DNA of 64,000 nt from Cinnamomum chago. Its lineage: Eukaryota > Streptophyta > Magnoliopsida > Laurales > Lauraceae. Shown here piece after piece: positions 36,185-50,104 of the stretch (positions within the stretch are counted from its first letter, which is position 1; every line of letters begins with the position of its first letter). The stretch spans positions 88,806,501-88,870,500 of the forward strand of contig CP142454.1 of NCBI GenBank assembly GCA_038049695.1. The letters run 5' to 3'. Both the position numbers and the translations under genes were made by a program. The notes below the pieces were generated by a model. It searched no databases and was not told where the DNA came from. It saw nothing but the letters and a program-made list of their open reading frames with translations.

Positions 36185-38968
36185 CTCCTGTTTTAAGAAG
36201 GACCAGCATTAGATCTCGTGTAATGTGCATGTTAACTCATGAAAATTGAATAATCATTTCAAGTTAAGTTAATTATCGATTCATAAAAGGTTACTCAATT
36301 TATTCAAACCCCCCAAAATTGCTGGAACAAGAGTTTCACGTATAAAGCCAAGCAAGCTAGTGCCTATGTGTGGATGATGAACCACTGTCAATGAAGACAA
36401 CCTACATGGTTTTTAACCTAGTTTAAAAAAAAAGAGAAGCCATCAGACTTTGGCTTTATACCACTATTCTGCCAAAAATGGCTTTTAATATCATAGAAAT
36501 TGAAAACATCTAATTAAGGATCTCGGTTTTTGTGATTACGTCATCATAAGTCTTATCCTAACACCAACCCTTGGCTAATGTAAAAGCTAGGTTTGAAGCG
36601 TTTGGCTCCTGTGACTCAGATTTCAAAGATAAGTTTGAAATATCAATGGTGGCGCCCGCTCAAAACTAAAACCCGATGACTCGTGTGCTTTTGTTCCAAA
36701 ATAAGTTTATCGTGTTTGATGATCTTTCAATTCCAATTCCACAAGGGGTCTCTAAACTCATAAAAGGACCACACGTATATCCAGTGAACCTAAGAAACTT
36801 TGGGGAAACGATGTACTCCACGGGATCAAACCATCAAAACAGAGAAAAACACCTTGGACATGAGCTTCGCTGGATTTCTAGAGTAACATGCTTGCACCAA
36901 GGGTATGTTGATTGATGGCCCGTTGGTTAGTATGGAATTCGGAATGCATAGGAACTCATTGATGGGATCGGCCAAAACGGGTGTGTTTGTTTGCATGGAA
37001 CTAAAACACATAGTAGATATAATTTAGACGCGCCTATTTGTTGGCAGGTGAGGTCCCCTATTTGAGGACTTTGCTCTACCATTTTGAACCCAATTTATCA
37101 TTTTCAAATCACTTTCAAATGGCATGTTTGTTAGCGGAAGAGGAATCTCCCATCCAAATTAGAGGATTTTGTTTTTTTTTTTCCTTTTGTTCCCCTGGCA
37201 TCATGGCTATTCTCAATGAGGATTCTCAGGGAAGAAAGATCGCATTCCATGTTTGGCTAACAGAGTGGAACAACACACTTTACACTGTACTACATCGAGC
37301 AGTTCATTATTTCCCACCTGCTTTACAATATCCAAGAGAAACCAAGGCATGGAATTTCAATGCTAGTTATTTTCAACCTTCGAAAGAAGGTCAACGGTTT
37401 CGATTGTGAATTAAAGGGCCCATAGAAGTCCACAAAAGTAGCAGATGGGCTTGTTTGAAATTTCCCACCAATTTCTTAAAATCCGTGATGAATCAACGAC
37501 TAAAATTCGACCTCTAGTCGGTTTTGGCCTTCTGAAGATTATAAACGGTAAATCACCAAGTAAGTGGATAAATTAAAATACTATTATGCATGATTTTCTC
37601 TATTTTTCTCTTTTAATTCGATGATTAGGAATATATTAGGTATTGTTGATCCCGTCAAATTCATATCTCTATTCTACCACACTAGTCAATTTCAATCATA
37701 AACCATGTGATGAATCTTGATTCTAGATTGGCATGTTAGGGATCTTTTTTGAAGTCCATGACTAGCCTCAATTGCTACTGTGAATTTATAAAGTACATGC
37801 ATGTTGCATGGACCGTGTGAATTACCTTAAAATCAATGATCGATGGCATCCATGGGTCCAAAAAAGATTTATCATTCACGTTGTGGGAAATTCACCATGA
37901 CCGTACAGTCCACGGTGGGGCTCCACAGAAGCCATGTTGGCCAAATCGATGGGCCACCCAATGGTTGTGTAGACCGCCATGTCTCGTTGTAGTTGGGTTA
38001 AGTATTTCAAGTCCATGTTTGCTGGTAGAATCTCTTATGCACGCTTGTATACATGCTGCAGAAAATCTGCTAAAATTTATATTTTTCAAACCTCTATAGG
38101 AATTTATTTTATGAGAAATTAAAAAAAAAAACCTCGCACTTTCCTGGAAGAAAAAGTGTCCGCAACAGACATGGATCTTGTTAGTAGATAGAAAACCATT
38201 TCCGCAGTCCTCACTTTTTTTCATGAATGGGCCCTACAGTGGAGTTGAAAAGAAATCATGCATTTTTCATATGGGACCGACGGAAGATTCCACACGGGCC
38301 CATATGTGAAAAAATGGAAAGATGCAGGATTTCCGCCGTTGAAATCAGCGGTAATTATGCATTTTCCACATTTCCTCCGCTCACAGAGGAGGAAAAGTGG
38401 AAAATGCAGCTTCACTGCATATGCAACTTTTCGGCCTCTGAAAGCAGCGGTAAAGCTGTATTTTTCACTTTTCCTCCTCTCCGAGCAGGGGAAAAGTGGA
38501 AAATGCAGTTTTACCGATGCTTTCAACGGCGGAAAACCTGCGGTTAGTTCCCACACGGCTCCGATGCTATTTTCCATCTTTTTTTTACTTAGGGGGACGT
38601 GGGGCACTTGTGCCTTGCATTTTCTTTGCGCACACCATCCACGTGTCATCATAGTGGGGCCCGGCTAATGAGTAATCTGAATGGACTACACATGGAGGAC
38701 GCCCCTGAATTAGGCCGTTTGCACGATTTGCTCTACGAGTTCAATTTTGAAAAAGGCCGAAACTCGTTGGCTACTGATAAAAGGGATTTGGATGATTACA
38801 TAGGATCCATTTTTCGTAAGATGTAGGTCACAACCAGATTAAGATCTCTCCACCCGGCCGCATCCCCAGGTGGGCCCCACATCAAGGGGTGTATTTCGCT
38901 TCGTGTGCACCGGATAACCACCAAACAAGGATTTCTTCTTTTAACAAAGACTGGTGGTTGGGCTTAGT
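36185..38968 (+). repeat. Satellite unit 14 (T11 class)
   Basis: First copy of the second T11 block; consensus at all sites I checked. Confidence 0.95.
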
Positions 38969-41752
38969 CTCCTGTTTTAAGAAGGACCAGCATTAGATCT
39001 CGTGTAATGTGCATGTTAACTCATGAAAATTGAATAATCATTTCAAGTTAAGTTAATTATCGATTCATAAAAGGTTACTCAATTTATTCAAACCCCCCAA
39101 AATTGCTGGAACAAGAGTTTCACGTATAAAGCCAAGCAAGCTAGTGCCTATGTGTGGATGATGAACCACTGTCAATGAAGACAACCTACATGGTTTTTAA
39201 CCTAGTTTAAAAAAAAAGAGAAGCCATCAGACTTTGGCTTTATACCACTATTCTGCCAAAAATGGCTTTTAATATCATAGAAATTGAAAACATCTAATTA
39301 AGGATCTCGGTTTTTGTGATTACGTCATCATAAGTCTTATCCTAACACCAACCCTTGGCTAATGTAAAAGCTAGGTTTGAAGCGTTTGGCTCCTGTGACT
39401 CAGATTTCAAAGATAAGTTTGAAATATCAATGGTGGCGCCCGCTCAAAACTAAAACCCGATGACTCGTGTGCTTTTGTTCCAAAATAAGTTTATCGTGTT
39501 TGATGATCTTTCAATTCCAATTCCACAAGGGGTCTCTAAACTCATAAAAGGACCACACGTATATCCAGTGAACCTAAGAAACTTTGGGGAAACGATGTAC
39601 TCCACGGGATCAAACCATCAAAACAGAGAAAAACACCTTGGACATGAGCTTCGCTGGATTTCTAGAGTAACATGCTTGCACCAAGGGTATGTTGATTGAT
39701 GGCCCGTTGGTTAGTATGGAATTCGGAATGCATAGGAACTCATTGATGGGATCGGCCAAAACGGGTGTGTTTGTTTGCATGGAACTAAAACACATAGTAG
39801 ATATAATTTAGACGCGCCTATTTGTTGGCAGGTGAGGTCCCCTATTTGAGGACTTTGCTCTACCATTTTGAACCCAATTTATCATTTTCAAATCACTTTC
39901 AAATGGCATGTTTGTTAGCGGTAGAGGAATCTCCCATCCAAATTAGAGGATTTTGTTTTTTTTTTTCCTTTTGTTCCCCTGGCATCATGGCTATTCTCAA
40001 TGAGGATTCTCAGGGAAGAAAGATCGCATTCCATGTTTGGCTAACAGAGTGGAACAACACACTTTACACTGTACTACATCGAGCAGTTCATTATTTCCCA
40101 CCTGCTTTACAATATCCAAGAGAAACCAAGGCATGGAATTTCAATGCTAGTTATTTTCAACCTTCGAAAGAAGGTCAACGGTTTCGATTGTGAATTAAAG
40201 GGCCCATAGAAGTCCACAAAAGTAGCAGATGGGCTTGTTTGAAATTTCCCACCAATTTCTTAAAATCCGTGATGAATCAACGACTAAAATTCGACCTCTA
40301 GTCGGTTTTGGCCTTCTGAAGATTATAAACGGTAAATCACCAAGTAAGTGGATAAATTAAAATACTATTATGCATGATTTTCTCTATTTTTCTCTTTTAA
40401 TTCGATGATTAGGAATATATTAGGTATTGTTGATCCCGTCAAATTCATATCTCTATTCTACCACACTAGTCAATTTCAATCATAAACCATGTGATGAATC
40501 TTGATTCTAGATTGGCATGTTAGGGATCTTTTTTGAAGTCCATGACTAGCCTCAATTGCTACTGTGAATTTATAAAGTACATGCATGTTGCATGGACCGT
40601 GTGAATTACCTTAAAATCAATGATCGATGGCATCCATGGGTCCAAAAAAGATTTATCATTCACGTTGTGGGAAATTCACCATGACCGTACAGTCCACGGT
40701 GGGGCTCCACAGAAGCCATGTTGGCCAAATCGATGGGCCACCCAATGGTTGTGTAGACCGCCATGTCTCGTTGTAGTTGGGTTAAGTATTTCAAGTCCAT
40801 GTTTGCTGGTAGAATCTCTTATGCACGCTTGTATACATGCTGCAGAAAATCTGCTAAAATTTATATTTTTCAAACCTCTATAGGAATTTATTTTATGAGA
40901 AATTAAAAAAAAAAACCTCGCACTTTCCTGGAAGAAAAAGTGTCCGCAACAGACATGGATCTTGTTAGTAGATAGAAAACCATTTCCGCAGTCCTCACTT
41001 TTTTTCATGAATGGGCCCTACAGTGGAGTTGAAAAGAAATCATGCATTTTTCATATGGGACCGACGGAAGATTCCACACGGGCCCATATGTGAAAAAATG
41101 GAAAGATGCAGGATTTCCGCCGTTGAAATCAGCGGTAATTATGCATTTTCCACATTTCCTCCGCTCACAGAGGAGGAAAAGTGGAAAATGCAGCTTCACT
41201 GCATATGCAACTTTTCGGCCTCTGAAAGCAGCGGTAAAGCTGTATTTTTCACTTTTCCTCCTCTCCGAGCAGGGGAAAAGTGGAAAATGCAGTTTTACCG
41301 ATGCTTTCAACGGCGGAAAACCTGCGGTTAGTTCCCACACGGCTCCGATGCTATTTTCCATCTTTTTTTTACTTAGGGGGACGTGGGGCACTTGTGCCTT
41401 GCATTTTCTTTGCGCACACCATCCACGTGTCATCATAGTGGGGCCCGGCTAATGAGTAATCTGAATGGACTACACATGGAGGACGCCCCTGAATTAGGCC
41501 GTTTGCACGATTTGCTCTACGAGTTCAATTTTGAAAAAGGCCGAAACTCGTTGGCTACTGATAAAAGGGATTTGGATGATTACATAGGATCCATTTTTCG
41601 TAAGATGTAGGTCACAACCAGATTAAGATCTCTCCACCCGGCCGCATCCCCAGGTGGGCCCCACATCAAGGGGTGTATTTCGCTTCGTGTGCACCGGATA
41701 ACCACCAAACAAGGATTTCTTCTTTTAACAAAGACTGGTGGTTGGGCTTAGT
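38969..41752 (+). repeat. Satellite unit 15 (T11 class)
   Basis: One private variant, A-to-T at 39922 (offset 954), in the fourth of the degenerate transposon-end-like repeats. Confidence 0.95.
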
Positions 41753-44536
41753 CTCCTGTTTTAAGAAGGACCAGCATTAGATCTCGTGTAATGTGCATGT
41801 TAACTCATGAAAATTGAATAATCATTTCAAGTTAAGTTAATTATCGATTCATAAAAGGTTACTCAATTTATTCAAACCCCCCAAAATTGCTGGAACAAGA
41901 GTTTCACGTATAAAGCCAAGCAAGCTAGTGCCTATGTGTGGATGATGAACCACTGTCAATGAAGACAACCTACATGGTTTTTAACCTAGTTTAAAAAAAA
42001 AGAGAAGCCATCAGACTTTGGCTTTATACCACTATTCTGCCAAAAATGGCTTTTAATATCATAGAAATTGAAAACATCTAATTAAGGATCTCGGTTTTTG
42101 TGATTACGTCATCATAAGTCTTATCCTAACACCAACCCTTGGCTAATGTAAAAGCTAGGTTTGAAGCGTTTGGCTCCTGTGACTCAGATTTCAAAGATAA
42201 GTTTGAAATATCAATGGTGGCGCCCGCTCAAAACTAAAACCCGATGACTCGTGTGCTTTTGTTCCAAAATAAGTTTATCGTGTTTGATGATCTTTCAATT
42301 CCAATTCCACAAGGGGTCTCTAAACTCATAAAAGGACCACACGTATATCCAGTGAACCTAAGAAACTTTGGGGAAACGATGTACTCCACGGGATCAAACC
42401 ATCAAAACAGAGAAAAACACCTTGGACATGAGCTTCGCTGGATTTCTAGAGTAACATGCTTGCACCAAGGGTATGTTGATTGATGGCCCGTTGGTTAGTA
42501 TGGAATTCGGAATGCATAGGAACTCATTGATGGGATCGGCCAAAACGGGTGTGTTTGTTTGCATGGAACTAAAACACATAGTAGATATAATTTAGACGCG
42601 CCTATTTGTTGGCAGGTGAGGTCCCCTATTTGAGGACTTTGCTCTACCATTTTGAACCCAATTTATCATTTTCAAATCACTTTCAAATGGCATGTTTGTT
42701 AGCGGAAGAGGAATCTCCCATCCAAATTAGAGGATTTTGTTTTTTTTTTTCCTTTTGTTCCCCTGGCATCATGGCTATTCTCAATGAGGATTCTCAGGGA
42801 AGAAAGATCGCATTCCATGTTTGGCTAACAGAGTGGAACAACACACTTTACACTGTACTACATCGAGCAGTTCATTATTTCCCACCTGCTTTACAATATC
42901 CAAGAGAAACCAAGGCATGGAATTTCAATGCTAGTTATTTTCAACCTTCGAAAGAAGGTCAACGGTTTCGATTGTGAATTAAAGGGCCCATAGAAGTCCA
43001 CAAAAGTAGCAGATGGGCTTGTTTGAAATTTCCCACCAATTTCTTAAAATCCGTGATGAATCAACGACTAAAATTCGACCTCTAGTCGGTTTTGGCCTTC
43101 TGAAGATTATAAACGGTAAATCACCAAGTAAGTGGATAAATTAAAATACTATTATGCATGATTTTCTCTATTTTTCTCTTTTAATTCGATGATTAGGAAT
43201 ATATTAGGTATTGTTGATCCCGTCAAATTCATATCTCTATTCTACCACACTAGTCAATTTCAATCATAAACCATGTGATGAATCTTGATTCTAGATTGGC
43301 ATGTTAGGGATCTTTTTTGAAGTCCATGACTAGCCTCAATTGCTACTGTGAATTTATAAAGTACATGCATGTTGCATGGACCGTGTGAATTACCTTAAAA
43401 TCAATGATCGATGGCATCCATGGGTCCAAAAAAGATTTATCATTCACGTTGTGGGAAATTCACCATGACCGTACAGTCCACGGTGGGGCTCCACAGAAGC
43501 CATGTTGGCCAAATCGATGGGCCACCCAATGGTTGTGTAGACCGCCATGTCTCGTTGTAGTTGGGTTAAGTATTTCAAGTCCATGTTTGCTGGTAGAATC
43601 TCTTATGCACGCTTGTATACATGCTGCAGAAAATCTGCTAAAATTTATATTTTTCAAACCTCTATAGGAATTTATTTTATGAGAAATTAAAAAAAAAAAC
43701 CTCGCACTTTCCTGGAAGAAAAAGTGTCCGCAACAGACATGGATCTTGTTAGTAGATAGAAAACCATTTCCGCAGTCCTCACTTTTTTTCATGAATGGGC
43801 CCTACAGTGGAGTTGAAAAGAAATCATGCATTTTTCATATGGGACCGACGGAAGATTCCACACGGGCCCATATGTGAAAAAATGGAAAGATGCAGGATTT
43901 CCGCCGTTGAAATCAGCGGTAATTATGCATTTTCCACATTTCCTCCGCTCACAGAGGAGGAAAAGTGGAAAATGCAGCTTCACTGCATATGCAACTTTTC
44001 GGCCTCTGAAAGCAGCGGTAAAGCTGTATTTTTCACTTTTCCTCCTCTCCGAGCAGGGGAAAAGTGGAAAATGCAGTTTTACCGATGCTTTCAACGGCGG
44101 AAAACCTGCGGTTAGTTCCCACACGGCTCCGATGCTATTTTCCATCTTTTTTTTACTTAGGGGGACGTGGGGCACTTGTGCCTTGCATTTTCTTTGCGCA
44201 CACCATCCACGTGTCATCATAGTGGGGCCCGGCTAATGAGTAATCTGAATGGACTACACATGGAGGACGCCCCTGAATTAGGCCGTTTGCACGATTTGCT
44301 CTACGAGTTCAATTTTGAAAAAGGCCGAAACTCGTTGGCTACTGATAAAAGGGATTTGGATGATTACATAGGATCCATTTTTCGTAAGATGTAGGTCACA
44401 ACCAGATTAAGATCTCTCCACCCGGCCGCATCCCCAGGTGGGCCCCACATCAAGGCGTGTATTTCGCTTCGTGTGCACCGGATAACCACCAAACAAGGAT
44501 TTCTTCTTTTAACAAAGACTGGTGGTTGGGCTTAGT
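41753..44536 (+). repeat. Satellite unit 16 (T11 class)
   Basis: Carries C at 44456 (offset 2704), shared with units 1 and 13; otherwise consensus. Confidence 0.95.
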
Positions 44537-47320
44537 CTCCTGTTTTAAGAAGGACCAGCATTAGATCTCGTGTAATGTGCATGTTAACTCATGAAAATTG
44601 AATAATCATTTCAAGTTAAGTTAATTATCGATTCATAAAAGGTTACTCAATTTATTCAAACCCCCCAAAATTGCTGGAACAAGAGTTTCACGTATAAAGC
44701 CAAGCAAGCTAGTGCCTATGTGTGGATGATGAACCACTGTCAATGAAGACAACCTACATGGTTTTTAACCTAGTTTAAAAAAAAAGAGAAGCCATCAGAC
44801 TTTGGCTTTATACCACTATTCTGCCAAAAATGGCTTTTAATATCATAGAAATTGAAAACATCTAATTAAGGATCTCGGTTTTTGTGATTACGTCATCATA
44901 AGTCTTATCCTAACACCAACCCTTGGCTAATGTAAAAGCTAGGTTTGAAGCGTTTGGCTCCTGTGACTCAGATTTCAAAGATAAGTTTGAAATATCAATG
45001 GTGGCGCCCGCTCAAAACTAAAACCCGATGACTCGTGTGCTTTTGTTCCAAAATAAGTTTATCGTGTTTGATGATCTTTCAATTCCAATTCCACAAGGGG
45101 TCTCTAAACTCATAAAAGGACCACACGTATATCCAGTGAACCTAAGAAACTTTGGGGAAACGATGTACTCCACGGGATCAAACCATCAAAACAGAGAAAA
45201 ACACCTTGGACATGAGCTTCGCTGGATTTCTAGAGTAACATGCTTGCACCAAGGGTATGTTGATTGATGGCCCGTTGGTTAGTATGGAATTCGGAATGCA
45301 TAGGAACTCATTGATGGGATCGGCCAAAACGGGTGTGTTTGTTTGCATGGAACTAAAACACATAGTAGATATAATTTAGACGCGCCTATTTGTTGGCAGG
45401 TGAGGTCCCCTATTTGAGGACTTTGCTCTACCATTTTGAACCCAATTTATCATTTTCAAATCACTTTCAAATGGCATGTTTGTTAGCGGAAGAGGAATCT
45501 CCCATCCAAATTAGAGGATTTTGTTTTTTTTTTTCCTTTTGTTCCCCTGGCATCATGGCTATTCTCAATGAGGATTCTCAGGGAAGAAAGATCGCATTCC
45601 ATGTTTGGCTAACAGAGTGGAACAACACACTTTACACTGTACTACATCGAGCAGTTCATTATTTCCCACCTGCTTTACAATATCCAAGAGAAACCAAGGC
45701 ATGGAATTTCAATGCTAGTTATTTTCAACCTTCGAAAGAAGGTCAACGGTTTCGATTGTGAATTAAAGGGCCCATAGAAGTCCACAAAAGTAGCAGATGG
45801 GCTTGTTTGAAATTTCCCACCAATTTCTTAAAATCCGTGATGAATCAACGACTAAAATTCGACCTCTAGTCGGTTTTGGCCTTCTGAAGATTATAAACGG
45901 TAAATCACCAAGTAAGTGGATAAATTAAAATACTATTATGCATGATTTTCTCTATTTTTCTCTTTTAATTCGATGATTAGGAATATATTAGGTATTGTTG
46001 ATCCCGTCAAATTCATATCTCTATTCTACCACACTAGTCAATTTCAATCATAAACCATGTGATGAATCTTGATTCTAGATTGGCATGTTAGGGATCTTTT
46101 TTGAAGTCCATGACTAGCCTCAATTGCTACTGTGAATTTATAAAGTACATGCATGTTGCATGGACCGTGTGAATTACCTTAAAATCAATGATCGATGGCA
46201 TCCATGGGTCCAAAAAAGATTTATCATTCACGTTGTGGGAAATTCACCATGACCGTACAGTCCACGGTGGGGCTCCACAGAAGCCATGTTGGCCAAATCG
46301 ATGGGCCACCCAATGGTTGTGTAGACCGCCATGTCTCGTTGTAGTTGGGTTAAGTATTTCAAGTCCATGTTTGCTGGTAGAATCTCTTATGCACGCTTGT
46401 ATACATGCTGCAGAAAATCTGCTAAAATTTATATTTTTCAAACCTCTATAGGAATTTATTTTATGAGAAATTAAAAAAAAAAACCTCGCACTTTCCTGGA
46501 AGAAAAAGTGTCCGCAACAGACATGGATCTTGTTAGTAGATAGAAAACCATTTCCGCAGTCCTCACTTTTTTTCATGAATGGGCCCTACAGTGGAGTTGA
46601 AAAGAAATCATGCATTTTTCATATGGGACCGACGGAAGATTCCACACGGGCCCATATGTGAAAAAATGGAAAGATGCAGGATTTCCGCCGTTGAAATCAG
46701 CGGTAATTATGCATTTTCCACATTTCCTCCGCTCACAGAGGAGGAAAAGTGGAAAATGCAGCTTCACTGCATATGCAACTTTTCGGCCTCTGAAAGCAGC
46801 GGTAAAGCTGTATTTTTCACTTTTCCTCCTCTCCGAGCAGGGGAAAAGTGGAAAATGCAGTTTTACCGATGCTTTCAACGGCGGAAAACCTGCGGTTAGT
46901 TCCCACACGGCTCCGATGCTATTTTCCATCTTTTTTTTACTTAGGGGGACGTGGGGCACTTGTGCCTTGCATTTTCTTTGCGCACACCATCCACGTGTCA
47001 TCATAGTGGGGCCCGGCTAATGAGTAATCTGAATGGACTACACATGGAGGACGCCCCTGAATTAGGCCGTTTGCACGATTTGCTCTACGAGTTCAATTTT
47101 GAAAAAGGCCGAAACTCGTTGGCTACTGATAAAAGGGATTTGGATGATTACATAGGATCCATTTTTCGTAAGATGTAGGTCACAACCAGATTAAGATCTC
47201 TCCACCCGGCCGCATCCCCAGGTGGGCCCCACATCAAGGGGTGTATTTCGCTTCGTGTGCACCGGATAACCACCAAACAAGGATTTCTTCTTTTAACAAA
47301 GACTGGTGGTTGGGCTTAGT
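44537..47320 (+). repeat. Satellite unit 17 (T11 class)
   Basis: Full-length T11 copy with no variant that I could find. Confidence 0.95.
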
Positions 47321-50104
47321 CTCCTGTTTTAAGAAGGACCAGCATTAGATCTCGTGTAATGTGCATGTTAACTCATGAAAATTGAATAATCATTTCAAGT
47401 TAAGTTAATTATCGATTCATAAAAGGTTACTCAATTTATTCAAACCCCCCAAAATTGCTGGAACAAGAGTTTCACGTATAAAGCCAAGCAAGCTAGTGCC
47501 TATGTGTGGATGATGAACCACTGTCAATGAAGACAACCTACATGGTTTTTAACCTAGTTTAAAAAAAAAGAGAAGCCATCAGACTTTGGCTTTATACCAC
47601 TATTCTGCCAAAAATGGCTTTTAATATCATAGAAATTGAAAACATCTAATTAAGGATCTCGGTTTTTGTGATTACGTCATCATAAGTCTTATCCTAACAC
47701 CAACCCTTGGCTAATGTAAAAGCTAGGTTTGAAGCGTTTGGCTCCTGTGACTCAGATTTCAAAGATAAGTTTGAAATATCAATGGTGGCGCCCGCTCAAA
47801 ACTAAAACCCGATGACTCGTGTGCTTTTGTTCCAAAATAAGTTTATCGTGTTTGATGATCTTTCAATTCCAATTCCACAAGGGGTCTCTAAACTCATAAA
47901 AGGACCACACGTATATCCAGTGAACCTAAGAAACTTTGGGGAAACGATGTACTCCACGGGATCAAACCATCAAAACAGAGAAAAACACCTTGGACATGAG
48001 CTTCGCTGGATTTCTAGAGTAACATGCTTGCACCAAGGGTATGTTGATTGATGGCCCGTTGGTTAGTATGGAATTCGGAATGCATAGGAACTCATTGATG
48101 GGATCGGCCAAAACGGGTGTGTTTGTTTGCATGGAACTAAAACACATAGTAGATATAATTTAGACGCGCCTATTTGTTGGCAGGTGAGGTCCCCTATTTG
48201 AGGACTTTGCTCTACCATTTTGAACCCAATTTATCATTTTCAAATCACTTTCAAATGGCATGTTTGTTAGCGGAAGAGGAATCTCCCATCCAAATTAGAG
48301 GATTTTGTTTTTTTTTTTCCTTTTGTTCCCCTGGCATCATGGCTATTCTCAATGAGGATTCTCAGGGAAGAAAGATCGCATTCCATGTTTGGCTAACAGA
48401 GTGGAACAACACACTTTACACTGTACTACATCGAGCAGTTCATTATTTCCCACCTGCTTTACAATATCCAAGAGAAACCAAGGCATGGAATTTCAATGCT
48501 AGTTATTTTCAACCTTCGAAAGAAGGTCAACGGTTTCGATTGTGAATTAAAGGGCCCATAGAAGTCCACAAAAGTAGCAGATGGGCTTGTTTGAAATTTC
48601 CCACCAATTTCTTAAAATCCGTGATGAATCAACGACTAAAATTCGACCTCTAGTCGGTTTTGGCCTTCTGAAGATTATAAACGGTAAATCACCAAGTAAG
48701 TGGATAAATTAAAATACTATTATGCATGATTTTCTCTATTTTTCTCTTTTAATTCGATGATTAGGAATATATTAGGTATTGTTGATCCCGTCAAATTCAT
48801 ATCTCTATTCTACCACACTAGTCAATTTCAATCATAAACCATGTGATGAATCTTGATTCTAGATTGGCATGTTAGGGATCTTTTTTGAAGTCCATGACTA
48901 GCCTCAATTGCTACTGTGAATTTATAAAGTACATGCATGTTGCATGGACCGTGTGAATTACCTTAAAATCAATGATCGATGGCATCCATGGGTCCAAAAA
49001 AGATTTATCATTCACGTTGTGGGAAATTCACCATGACCGTACAGTCCACGGTGGGGCTCCACAGAAGCCATGTTGGCCAAATCGATGGGCCACCCAATGG
49101 TTGTGTAGACCGCCATGTCTCGTTGTAGTTGGGTTAAGTATTTCAAGTCCATGTTTGCTGGTAGAATCTCTTATGCACGCTTGTATACATGCTGCAGAAA
49201 ATCTGCTAAAATTTATATTTTTCAAACCTCTATAGGAATTTATTTTATGAGAAATTAAAAAAAAAAACCTCGCACTTTCCTGGAAGAAAAAGTGTCCGCA
49301 ACAGACATGGATCTTGTTAGTAGATAGAAAACCATTTCCGCAGTCCTCACTTTTTTTCATGAATGGGCCCTACAGTGGAGTTGAAAAGAAATCATGCATT
49401 TTTCATATGGGACCGACGGAAGATTCCACACGGGCCCATATGTGAAAAAATGGAAAGATGCAGGATTTCCGCCGTTGAAATCAGCGGTAATTATGCATTT
49501 TCCACATTTCCTCCGCTCACAGAGGAGGAAAAGTGGAAAATGCAGCTTCACTGCATATGCAACTTTTCGGCCTCTGAAAGCAGCGGTAAAGCTGTATTTT
49601 TCACTTTTCCTCCTCTCCGAGCAGGGGAAAAGTGGAAAATGCAGTTTTACCGATGCTTTCAACGGCGGAAAACCTGCGGTTAGTTCCCACACGGCTCCGA
49701 TGCTATTTTCCATCTTTTTTTTACTTAGGGGGACGTGGGGCACTTGTGCCTTGCATTTTCTTTGCGCACACCATCCACGTGTCATCATAGTGGGGCCCGG
49801 CTAATGAGTAATCTGAATGGACTACACATGGAGGACGCCCCTGAATTAGGCCGTTTGCACGATTTGCTCTACGAGTTCAATTTTGAAAAAGGCCGAAACT
49901 CGTTGGCTACTGATAAAAGGGATTTGGATGATTACATAGGATCCATTTTTCGTAAGATGTAGGTCACAACCAGATTAAGATCTCTCCACCCGGCCGCATC
50001 CCCAGGTGGGCCCCACATCAAGGGGTGTATTTCGCTTCGTGTGCACCGGATAACCACCAAACAAGGATTTCTTCTTTTAACAAAGACTGGTGGTTGGGCT
50101 TAGT
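47321..50104 (+). repeat. Satellite unit 18 (T11 class)
   Basis: Full-length T11 copy with no variant that I could find; lacks the offset-2307 A that precedes the rare haplotype in unit 4. Confidence 0.95.
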
